The position numbers and the translations under genes were made by a program. Source: Euryodendron excelsum (taxonomy: Eukaryota; Streptophyta; Magnoliopsida; Ericales; Pentaphylacaceae). Taken from it: 64,000 nucleotides of DNA. Below are positions 1-12,200 of this stretch, piece by piece. How positions within the stretch are numbered: the stretch's first letter is position 1; each line of letters starts with the position of its first letter. Under the pieces are notes generated by a model. It ran no database searches. It saw only the letters and a program-made list of their open reading frames with translations, and was not told the DNA's origin. The stretch lies in NCBI GenBank assembly GCA_033060915.1, contig CM065383.1:15878501-15942500 (forward strand), read 5' to 3'.

Positions 1-28
1 ACACTGATACCATGTGGCCAGCACACAC

Positions 29-34
<6 letters not shown>

Positions 35-94
<60 letters not shown>
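35..94. repeat. (AG)30 microsatellite
   Basis: An uninterrupted dinucleotide run in the intron just upstream of the first visible MORC exon, preceded by a short CA-rich stretch. Confidence 0.97.
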
Positions 95-96
<2 letters not shown>

Positions 97-297
97 TCTT
101 TTGTTGACGTATATTATGCAGTCTGCTGTAGCACATTATTTATGTCAACAGCTTTTGTTGTAAATATCTAACTAATCATAGTTGAGCTCTCTATTCACTT
201 TTAGTGTTGTGAAAGGACTTATTTATTTAATTGCATACAACTCCCATATCGTTGCCTATTGTGTTTCTTGATACCCAACAGGCATGTCTCTTTGCAG

Positions 298-3200
298 ATG
301 GTAATGGATTCAAGACAAGTACCATGCGACTTGGTGCTGATGTAATTGTTTTCAGTCGTGCGTCTAAGACGGGGTATTTTTTTCTTCTCTTTCTTTGTTA
401 TTCACAATCTCCCCCCCCCCTGCGGGCGCCCGGCGCCCTCCTCTCCTCTCTTTCTCGTACTACTGTATTTATTCATGCTATAAGTTTACCTTCTCCTTGA
501 GGTTGGGTTCAAATCATGTGTATAGATTTTTCTATAATTCCATTGGTATTTTTGTTATCTTTTGGTTGCAAGTTTTTTCAATTTAATGACTTTTCTTACT
601 GAAGAAAGTGGAAGTTCTGACAGATCTCTTCTTATTTTGGATTTTGTGGATGTAACAGTTTTCAATATTTGTACATGTATATCTAATTGCATGGCCAGCT
701 CTGATTACCTTTACATTCGCATAATGATCCCTTGTTCAATGATTTATAGAAACTATCATGCAGAAGTTAGGCATATTTTTTTCTTTTTTCATGCATGTAT
801 TTTCAAAGGGGTTACCATTTTGGCGATGACTCTTCTTGTTCCACATCTTGCACAATCTTTGCTTATTTCCAAAGTATATGATTATTGCTTAAGAAGACAA
901 AAAAGAAAAAAAAAACATTGGCGCCAGTTTCAACAGAAAATTAAAAATAGGCTTGTGTGGTTATAAGTCCACCTTTGTTTGGGGAACAAATAAGAATATA
1001 CCTATATTACTATAGAACTAATTGTGATAAAGCATTTGCTTTTCTTCTTTCTTTATTTTTTGTTTTTTCTTCTGTCTTTTAGTTTTAAGTTGATGATTGG
1101 TTTTACAATGGTGGAGTTAGGGAGGCCTTGTAAGTTGGTGGGGTTAGAGCAGGGGTGTTAGAAGGAGGCCGGCTTGGTGCTTAATTCCATTTTGTCTTTT
1201 TGGTTGGTTTGGAGAGAATGGAATAGGAGAACTTTTGAGGCCAAAGAGTTTCTGGTATAAGTTGAGAAGTTTTTTTTGTCTATTTTGTATAAGTCAATTT
1301 TTGGACTTTATAGACAATATGGAGGGTAGGAGTGTATAGCTTGATGTTAAACATATCTTTGGTCGAGTTTTGGTGGTTTGCAAGTCCCTTCTTATGTAGC
1401 TTGTAAATGGGTTGTATCCCCTTGGTGCTCTTTAATGAAATTTCTAATTACTTATGAAAAAAGAAAAAGAAGGTAGGCAGCCCTCGTTCACACCCACCAA
1501 CCCCAACCTTGATAAAGGTGGGATCTGATCCAAGTTGTCTGGTATAACTGCTTAAAGAATTTCATAGTGAGCTATTTTAGCGCTTTATCTATGAGGTATG
1601 ATGAACATATGTAAAATTCTAGTACAGTAGAGGTAGGTTTACAGAAGTTAATAGCTATGTTCAATTTTGGCTTATAGAAAATGAATAAGCTTTGTAAGTA
1701 ATCTCGTGGAACTTTGCGTAAGTTAGGTGTGGAGAAATTGTGAAGGATGTAATCCTCTAGTCATTCCATGTATAATAAGCCATGGGGATGGGAAGTACTA
1801 AGGAAATTTTTTGTGTTGTATTCTGTTCAAGCTCTGTGCTAAACAATTAGCTTTTGTTTACAACTAGGCCTAACGGTTCTAGAAATATTGTTCATGGCAC
1901 GTGATGGTGGTTTCATTTGGTTGTGTTCATGGAACATTTGGCACATGTGTAATGATTCATGAGGAAGGCTCAAGTGTGATTACTTTACAGAAATGTTGAC
2001 AGCTTTTGGAGATCAAGAGGGGACTCTTTGTATATGGGGTCGGGAATTCTATTTTTTCAGACAATGGGTATTGGGATTCATTTACTTCTAGTTGCTCTTT
2101 GTCGAGCAGTAGCTGTGTACTGTTCTCATCAGAGAGGTAACAGGAACCTGTAAATCCATTGTTCTAATTACACTAAAGCATACTCATCAGCTGTGGAGTG
2201 AATGCCTGATTTAATTGTTTGTGTTCTTCCTAGAGCTGCTTGTTCATAGAAGGTGGTTGAGTTCTTCGTATTTTAGTTAATTCAGAGAATCATGCTATTT
2301 TAGTGGCCATTATGTAATAGAATTTCCACGATTAAGGGTCATTTTGGTCATTCACCAGGAGACAAATCCTGAAAGAGCTAGAGGGTTACCCAATAAGCAT
2401 GTCAACTGTTGGCACATAAATTTCAATCAAATAAGAGTTTAGGATAGTGCGCCACGTGAAACCTTTAGAGATCAAAGGTTAAAGATCAAATGAGTATATG
2501 ACACGTACAAAGTCCCTATGAAGCTTGCGACATCAGAGTATCGGCAGCTTGAATTCAAAATTCAAACAAGGAGGATAATATATTCAAATTTTGTTTCAAA
2601 TTTTGGCGGAAGATATCTTTGGTTTAAATTGAGGATAACGATAAATATCCTAAATTCAAATTCAAAGAAGAGATAAGCAGCCTTATCTGTAAGACTCTCT
2701 ATAAATAAGAGGGTCATCATTTGAAAAAAAAGAAAAAAACTTTTGGAGGACTTTAGAAAATTTCAGACGATACACATTTCTTGAACCTTGAAACTTAGAA
2801 GATTCTGCAAGGAGAGATACAGAAAGAGAAGAAAGTATTGGAGAATCAGAAATACTTCGAGGCCTATAAAGATTAAAGGGCAGTTGAAGAAAAAGGATTC
2901 GAACAATTCCACAAATGGCGATCGATAGGTAAAGGGTTCCAACCCTTACGTTATTTTTTTTAAAAGGTGTTAAGCCTATGTATTTTGTAAACAAGGTTTT
3001 GAAACCCTATGAAATGCAATAAAAGTACTTTCCTTACAAGTTTCTTTCTCTTGATTTTGTTGTTCTTTATTAATCGGAGGTCTTGACTGAAAATAGGAGT
3101 CCACAAAATAAACAATCAACACTGTGAACGCTACACAGTGGATTTTGTGAATGCAAATTTGAAATCCAGACTCAAACTTTCTGGGTTTGAAATTTGTGTC

Positions 3201-6200
3201 AACATCAACATTTTTTTAAATAAAGTTTCATGGATATTGTTTAAGAAAATTATGGAGTTCTCTTGCTGGGTTATTTTTCTTGGTAATAGTGTATTTTGAA
3301 AGTAGGAATTTTATAAAACTGAAGCCTGGAGGCAATGAGCTAATGAGCTCAGGAATGAATAAGATATTCAACAATGGGGTCTGTTATATGGTTGCTTTTT
3401 TTTATGTGCATGTGTGTCTGTGTGTGGGGACAATGGGTTTGGACAACATATTTCTGTTCACGACTTGCTGGTTGGGTTCAGAGATGAGAAATGGGCATAG
3501 TGATTCTTTGTCGAAGCTGGAGCCCTAAGAGATAGCCTAAGCAAGTTGGTAGAGGTGGAATGGGGTTACTTAAGGTTTTGTCTAGGTCCAGGTCCGTTAA
3601 CCCTCAATATATGGTTGATTGACAAAGAGGATTGTGCGAGTGGCAAATGTAGTCAAGAAGGGCAATTGATCGATGAGGCCAGATAACCATGTTGCTACTG
3701 AGGCCGTTATAAGGAAGACTGGTGCAGAAGAGAGGGGTAGAGGAAACGAGGCAAGTAAGGGAGGTTGACGCAGTTGAAAAAATTAGAGTCTAGCCTTGCT
3801 GCAGTGGACAGAGGGAGGCCCACATCAACAAAGGGGGCAGAGGAGGGTTTCTGTGATGGCAGGTATGTTGGTCTAGAAAATGAGGGGGAGTTTTTGGGAG
3901 ATTGGGGGTGTTCTAGGTTAGAATGGTGTGGAAATGTAGGAGGGGTGCTCAGCTTTGGAGGGGGCTGGTAAAGGGGGGCTATTGGCAGCTAGGTGCGATG
4001 TTTTGGGAGGGGATTTTTCTGATGAGAGTGTGGGAGATATGAGATGGCCCAACTAGGATGGGTTTTTAAGGATTAGGCAAGGAACGACCTACATCCAGTG
4101 GGCTGTCTATGGGGCATCTAGATCTTATGAGTCAATTACTGTCTTAATATAGTGTGGACCTTGGCTGGGTAGTAGAGGGTTTAGAGGGATGCTTCACCAT
4201 GAAACAAAATGGTCTTGGGGGAAACAAATATGAGGGCAATGACCAGTTCAATGCGGAGAGAGTAACAAATCAGGGAGATGTAGGATTTGGTCTGGAAGTT
4301 ACTAGGTGTATTCAGTTAGAGATAGGTGGTGGCCGCTCAATTATGGGGCTGAGATAGGAAGGAACAAGGGTATTTAAGTCAAGGAGGATCAATTTAACTC
4401 CTGGGCCATTGGAATAAGGGACGAGAAATTGATATGAGGGAAGTAACGCTCTCAAATAAATGGGGACTTTAAGCCAAGGTGGGGAAAAGGGCTGATCATG
4501 GGAAGGAGAACATGCCAGTAGAGAAGATGGGTAATTTGCAGGAAGTAGACCTGCCTTCAAAATTGGGTGAGGGGATGGAGGTCTCAGAGTGCGTTATGAA
4601 AAGGGTTAAAATTTTTATGAAAGTCCTTGGGATTCCATGTGATGGATTTGAGAAGGATGCTTTGAAGCTTATAAAAGCTATTGAAGCAAAAACGAGACAA
4701 AAGGGGAATGATATCTGTGCCAGGAGTGGGGGAAGCAAAGCTAGAAATGGAAGGGTGTTAAATAACTTGGTTAGCACCATCAACTATAATGGTAGAGATT
4801 AAAGGGATGAAGGGCGGTAGAGGTTTGTTGATGGTGTCTTTAAATCCAGATTTGAGTCTCGGATAGGCCAATTTTTTGTTTTTTCTCCATTGAGGCTTGT
4901 GGACCCCTTGGCACCTTCTTTAATTTTAATTTGCATTACTTATAAATAAAAAAAATTGTCCTCCCCCCCCCCGGCGCTTCCTCTTCTTCTTTCTCCTCGT
5001 CTTAGGTTGCTCAATTGGGGCAGTTTGTGTTGAATACAGGTGTTCTACAAAATTTGGTGCGTAGTTGCAGTTTGTAGGTATTTGAGGCTTGAGGAACATT
5101 AAGCATGTGATAGCTTTTCATGGGGATGCATCCGAGAAGCTAAGAAGAGGTTGAAAATTCAAGATATACCGTTGGCCCAATGACTAGTGTAAAATGCTGC
5201 AGATACCTGCAGCAAGGTTGGCAAGGGGGATATATCTTGGCAACATGTTACCAGCATGGCTCACAGATCAATAATGGATCTTGGGAAGCCATTTTGACAA
5301 CCATTAATTTGTGAAAGAGGCGCAAATTTATCTTGGATGGGTGTGCATGCGTAAGAGTGTGGGGAGCACGTGGATCATCTCTTACTTCACTGCTTGTTTC
5401 CTAGAGAGATTTGGAGGATGGTCTTCCCAGTATTTGGTTCAATTGGGTGATGCTGATGTTAGTTAAGGATTTATTTGCTGCTTGGAGCAGAGGTTGCCCT
5501 AGGGGTTGAGTTTCTAAGGCTTGGGATGTTACCCCTCTTTGCTTGATGTGGGGAGGGAGAGGAACAATAGATTTTTTTGAAGGTGAGGATAGTTCTTTTC
5601 TTAGCGCAAAGGGTGTGGTGCTAGCCGCGTATTCTTGGTTAAGGGAGGATTTTCCCCTGTTTACACTATTTTGTTGAGTTTTCTGGGGCGACTTATATAT
5701 CCCTATAGATGTATGGGGGATCTTTTTGGGTGTATTCCTTGTTTTCTGTTTTGTGGAGTTTTTATTGTGCACTTGTGTGTACAAGGTTGTGCCCCCATTT
5801 GACTGGCGCCTTTTAATATACTTTTACTTGTCATAAAAAAAAAAAAAAAGGGGCCAGGGAGGCTGCTGCGGGAAGTTTTCCTGCTAGATTAGTGCTACAA
5901 ATGTAAGTATGTATCCAAAGTGACAATATTACTACATATGAAGGAGTTTTTATTTGATGGGACATGCATTGTCAATAAGTAATAGCCTTGGCGACTTGCA
6001 TATAAGTTTAACTGTCATCTTCATGGAGTGGGCATTTTCAAAAAATATCCTTATTTGCCTGACTGAAAATTATTCTGAGACAGCTTCCCTGTAAATAATT
6101 GAAGGTTGTCCTTAGCATGTAGGAGAACTTTGTTTGAGGGAGGGATTTTCATGCAGTTAGAATCTTGTATGAAGAAAAATCATGGCCCAGAATTTCCAAA

Positions 6201-9200
6201 ATCTGCAGTTTTTTTGTTCCATATCTGTGAGCTGTAAAGTGTTGATTTAACTTGCTGGTTTTTCCTTATTTCCACTGTTTTATTTATTTGGCTAAAGTCT
6301 TACTTGCATAGTGGTTCTGCCCCTGTTCTGCTATTCAAACAATGGAAACTCTTTTCAGTGGGTTGACAGATTTTTGTTTTTCGCCAAAATGGAAGAAATA
6401 TTTAATTAAGCAGTATACAGAGTCTGCCTTTCTATTTCAGATCATGTTTGACTGTCCTTGCTTATAGGGAGTTATCCTGAAGCTCAAATCCATTTGGTTT
6501 GCACGACCTCTGTACACACAAAATATACAAAAGCTTACCCAAAACTATGGACCTTCACCAAAGCTAAGCCCTTTGATAAAATCAGTTCACGAAAGAGAAG
6601 AATCACAAAACTTCTCCTGTGACTCAAAATGAAAGCAATGCAATACATAAGATTTTCAACTGTGAATAGCCCACTCAACATACTCAAATGTTTGCCTCAA
6701 CATCCTCAAAAGTTTGCCTATTCGTCTCCCTCCAAGTGCGCCTCATGAAGCACGTATGAACCACTTTTCCAAGCCTTCCTCAACCTCTTAGACCAGCATC
6801 CTGCTGCACATGACTTGGAAAAATGAAATATCAAAGATTTCATAACTCAAGCTACTTCAAATATTGAAAATAAAATGCTTCACAAATCCCTCCCCACATC
6901 ACAATGTAGTAGCGGCTCCCACACAAACTCCTTAGCCTTCCTAGTTCCTACACGTACTGCCCCAACCCCGAATTGTTTATGGTAGAGCCCAATGTTGCCA
7001 TTCGACGCTACTATTTGGTTTGAAATATGCAGTATGTATCCCAAAAATTAGTCCCTAAATAGTTGTATTGGTTCCATTTTACAAAAGTGTGGGACTTAGG
7101 TCCTAGGGATGCAAAATGATCATGCGAGTGCTGTAGTGACTCCTGAAGTAATTTTTCCAGTCTTCCCACTTGCACCATGTCTCTGTTTACTGTACCTTGT
7201 TCTGTTATGGAGAGACTTGAGAATCTTTGGAGGGATTTCCTTTGCGGTGGTCTTGGAGAAAAGTTTAGATATCATTGATGGATTGGAAAGATGTGTGCTT
7301 GCCTATTGAAAAGGGGTGTGTGGGAATAAGGAAGATTGGCTTGTTCAATAGAGCTTTGCTTGGAAAGTGGCTTTGGAGGTTTGTGATGGATATGAATGGC
7401 TTATGGAAATCGGTGGTCTCTGAGCAGTATGGAAGTGAGGGTGGTGGTTGGTCTACTGCGGCCATTCCACTCCTTACGATATTGATCTTTGGAAGGTGAT
7501 TATGAGGGGGTGGGAGGGTTTCTTCAAGCTTATTTCGTTCAAAGTCAGGGATGGCAGTAGGGTTCTGTTTTGGCTTGATAGCTGCTGTGGTCATAGGCTA
7601 CTCAGGGAGACTTTCCCATACTTGTTTGAGTTGGCTAGGTGCGATTACTTCTATGTTCCTTCGTTAGGGACTATCGTTTGGGCCCTGTTATTTAGGATGA
7701 AGTTACAGAACTGCGAGCCTCCAAAAGTGGTACATTTTCAGTTCGGTCCTTTTACAGATCCCTCCGTGGGCTGGGAGAGGTTGCTTCTTACTATTGACAA
7801 CTTCAAAAAGAGGAGGAAGTTTTGAGTTAGAATTGGTGCTATATGTGCAAATGAAATGGTGAATCTGTGAATCATCTTCTTTGTCATTTTCTAGTCTCAA
7901 GAGATGTTTGGAGCATGATCTTTGCCATCTTCGTTGTAGAATGGGTTATGCCTGCTTCAATGGGGGACCTAATGGCTTGTTGGTGCCATAGTCGCCTGAG
8001 GAGGAAGGTAAGGCTCCTTGGATGTTAGCCCTGCAGTGCATTTCATTCTCATTTCGTCCTTTTGTTGGCTGAATGAGTATAATCCCTTTTTGTTTCTGTT
8101 CTTTGGTGGATTTTTTTGGGTGAGCTATGCATGCCTGTAGATATATAGGCAGTTAATTGTTTTGATTGTACAAGGTTTGCCCCCTTTATGGAGGTTTCTC
8201 TTTAGTGACATTCTTATATGAAAAAAAGAAGTTGCGTCAGAATGAAATGAAAAATAAATGTAAGAATTTAGAAAGCAAGCTAGGGTTCCTCAGCTGAAAG
8301 GGGAATATAACTTTGATTTTCAATTTCCAATTTTTTTTTTCACCAATTCCATATTGAACCTAATATTGGGGACATGCTATGGACTTCACATGTTTAAACT
8401 GGACATATTCAACCTGTAAGGATATATTTTCATGGAGAAAACAAACTTACGCGTTAGCCTAAAAAGAATGTGTATTAAGAGGTAGATGAATGCTGAGAGA
8501 GTTATCTTGGTTGATCTGTTAATGGAATGGGAATTCTAGGTGTTAGTTGAGATTTTGATGCAGACAAACCTTGTGGATCTAGCAAGTTACGACATTAACT
8601 GATGCAGGCTTGTATTTATTATGATAAAGGAAAAAGAGGTGGGTTAAGGTCCCCGTCCTGCACTTCAGTAGACCTAGAAGAGTCAAGAATTCATAAAAAG
8701 GTTGACACACAGCTAGGTTCTTAGGCAATTACAGCTAGGTTCTTAGGCAATCACACAGAGTTTGTAGGTACTAACAGATAACTAGTATTAGTTAACAAAT
8801 GGTCAATTATTAATTGATTATTTATTGCTTAAACTAGTAATATATTAATCGACATATTGTTGTATGTTTAAAGTTGAAGGCCAAGTGAAGGTATCCTAAA
8901 AGGTATGAAAGCCAAGTAACTTGAAAGAGAGGTACAGCATACTTTTTTAGACCCATGAGATCCATCTTAAGCTGACCAAATTAGTAAGTGAGCCAAGGAA
9001 ACAAAAGCATACACATGACCAAGCCGCTACCTTCCAAAACTTGTAACTCAACTCGAAAAGCCTTAATCCTGATTACTTGGGGCCAGATACTTTCTCGAGT
9101 TGGTCTTTCTCTAGTTCTTTTGGAGCATTCAACTTGGATCAAACCACTCTTTTTTGTTGGTGCATTTGGAAGTATTTGTTACAGGAAAATCTCAAATGAA

Positions 9201-12200
9201 GCATTCTCAAACCTTAATCTAGTAAGAATGCTTTATTAAGGTATGCCAAAGACCCTAGAATTTTCCAGCTACTTTACCGAAATTCAATTTCTTGAGAAGG
9301 GGAAGCTGAAAGTATAGAAGGATTTTACTTTTTTTTTTCTTTCTCTTTTCATTGAGAGTGCTTGTAAAATCAAGAATCCAGAAGTGCAACAGTCAGCCTG
9401 ACATGCCCTCTTATGTTATTTATATGAGGTAACTAATATCATGTTGGGTTACACCCGTCTATTCCAGGAGTAAATTGGATATACCAAGCTAACATATGCA
9501 ATTCTGCAACTTTAGCTAGTGCGAATTATTGCGCTTCTCTCACTTGAGTATGCATTTATTTGCTATAGGTATGCTTCCACTTTCATAATGTGTGAATTCT
9601 AATTCATAGTTTTGCATACTTTTATGGTTATAAATCACAATTGCTGCTGGTAAGATATTAGTCAACGAGCCTCAATATATTTTTTGACATTATATTGCCA
9701 TCATCTGTTAGCCGAGCAACCCAAAGTGTTGGTCTTCTCTCCTATACTTTTTTGCGGAGAACTGGGCAAGATGATGTCATAGTTCCAATGGTAACCTGTC
9801 CTTTCTTAATTTTAGTTCTTTTTGTTCAATTCTAGCTATTTTCTAATCTCAAGAACTTATTTTTTCTTCTTCTTTTGTTTCAATTATATTACAGGTTGAC
9901 TTCGACATCTCTAACCATTGGGCAGAACCCATAATATATAGTTCTCAAGACGATTGGTCTACTAACTTGAAAACTATTCTTGAATGGTCTCCCTTTGCAT
10001 CAAAAGATGAGCTTATGCTACAGGTGAGTTTGGTTATCTTTATATGAGATGGAACATTTTACTCAGTCAAATTTATAGCTTTATCTTTTATCTTTGAAAT
10101 AATGCGTTGGACGGTTGACTTCTGCTCAATACATACATTCGATGACATTTCTATTTTTTTTAGGAGTGACATATTTCTACTTATTGTGCTAAGTTTAGCA
10201 ATTTCCTCCAATCCCATTGGCTCCATTTGCTTGTCAGAAACATTATGGGGATAGTGATTATGAAAAGGCAATTAAAGTAAAACAAAAATGAAAGAAGAAA
10301 CTTTTCCAGCATGATTTTTGTTTTTCTACGAAGATCTTAAGAGGGCATAATTTGAAGTTTGTTGTGATGCATAACCTTCTACAAGATGCAAGAAAGAATT
10401 TCTGGCAAGAAACAGTTATTAGTAGGGCACTGTAGCCTACACTTTCCTGTGAAATCAACATACAAAAAGTGGTGGAAAATGATCTTCTTTTTTGACATTT
10501 CCTTTTCCCTCAATCAAATGTAGCATTGTAAAATTGAGCCATTGATGGATAGATACGGTGCCCTGATATTTATGTTGAATTTTCATCAAGGCATTTCTGC
10601 AATTATCAAACTTGGAGAACTCTTTTTTTTTTATATATATATAAGTCGCATGCGGGGAACTTGAAAATTGCTATAGCCACACAATAGTCGCCATCATTGC
10701 TGTGGTTGCCACACTGGACTGTTGTTACACTATTGCTACTACTACAGGCATCTCTACCATATCTGCAGCTGCTAAAACCATACCACCATTTGCATTACAC
10801 CTTTGCTGTCTCTTCCACCAGTGTTCTTAATATCTTTCAGCACCAGTCCATCTTCCACCATTAATTCCAACCCACCTCCACCAACACCTTCATCATTGCT
10901 ATCTCCACCAAGTAAAAAACCAAAATCACATCATGTTACAACACTAAATGCCATTTATACCGTCTTACTGTTGTTGCCAACTTTGAGACAGTCATCACCA
11001 GGCAAATATATTGTCAATAACTTTATGATGCCACTATTGCAAACCAATCCTGCAACTTCTGAACTTCTTCTGCTACAATCATTGTCATCCCGACCTTCTC
11101 TTTGACTTCTTTGTTGTCTAGACCTTAGCCTTTGCTGATGCAGCTACTGCTGCCATCTCCCTATTGCCACTCCGTCTTCCAATACTGCCGCAATCACCTC
11201 CATTGCCTCATGGTTTCTTCTTGGTTTGAACTGGGTGCTTATGCAATCTTCTAAACACAGCTAATGAAGACCACGGTTAAAAGAAGAATTTAATCTGGAG
11301 AGTAGCCTTGCTTCACCTATGGCTCGTTTTTTTGGAGTCGGAATATGCAGAATAACTTATGTAGTTTAGGTTACTATTGTTTATTATATTAAATTTCATT
11401 TTTATTTGATTTTATCTAATTTTGATGGTCAGTTTAATTGAGATTGATGTTGGTTTTGTTTTGTCTTTTCCTTATGATGTGCAAGTGTCCACATCTGCTT
11501 ATGTTGTGACACTTGGCAGTTGGCACATGATTACTTACATGAATGGCATGGACCTATGTTTTTATGATGCCTAAACAAGAGGAGCCTATTTCATAGTCAT
11601 GTTCACGTTTTGTGGACACTTCTGTCCTCTGCTTTCTTCTCTCTGTATCTCCTTTGCTGCCTTCGTTATTCTTTCCCATCTATGTTTTTATTGTTCTCTG
11701 TTTCTGTTCTACTTCTCTTCCTGTTTTCCTTCTTTCTCCTCTCTGTTTCTTTCTTTTTCTTCTCTAATTCACTTCTATTAACCTTTCATCTTCTCCTACT
11801 TCATAGTCCTGTCACCTTTCATAATGCAACATCATTCTCACTGTCTGTTTAGTGGCTTGAAATTTTTCTGGTCTACATGTTGCATTCTCTTTAGCCCACG
11901 GAAGTCAGCGTGGTGATTGCACTAACCTTGGTTTTCTTGACCTAGAAATGTGCTTGCTTAGTTGCGTTACTTTTTGCTTGTAATAGACTTGACCTACTAT
12001 TAAGCTTGTAGTTTGATTATTCTTTGTTGAGTAAGTTTGCTTGTAGTTTGATTATTGAGGATGTGGTTACTTGTTAGATTTTCATTGGCTTCTTAGTTGT
12101 TTGAGATTGTTTCATGCTTTGAATCAGCTGGCTTAAAATTCTCCACCTTTATTTTCAAAGTAGTTTTGATAGACCTGGAAGCTAGAGCTGCATTAAACTC

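Larger units (their letters stand above)
374..9711 (+). other. MORC intron 1, 9.3 kb, transposon-filled
   Basis: The first intron inside the window joins the ATP-lid exon to the RRTGQDD exon. It contains a LINE tail at 1085-1470, a solo LTR at 2407-3204, an internally deleted LINE at about 3560-4957, a LINE 3' piece at about 5310-5849 and another at about 7130-8228. No host exon was found in any frame. The stretches 1500-2400, 5850-7130 and 8230-9700 contain nothing I recognise beyond two copies of a 22-bp unit near 8711-8755. Confidence 0.8.

Noticed and set aside
562..966. 134-codon open frame after the first MORC exon
   Set aside because: AT-rich, hydrophobic and without homology. It begins after a clear GT donor at 374 and is intronic.
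4496..4783. 95-codon minus frame
   Set aside because: Antisense of the LINE linker segment, which has recognisable conserved residues on the + strand.
10803..11105. 100-codon Pro/Ser-rich frame in MORC intron 3
   Set aside because: Composed of imperfect CCACCA-type triplets, no domain, inside an intron, with stops just beyond. Low-complexity sequence gives such frames by chance.
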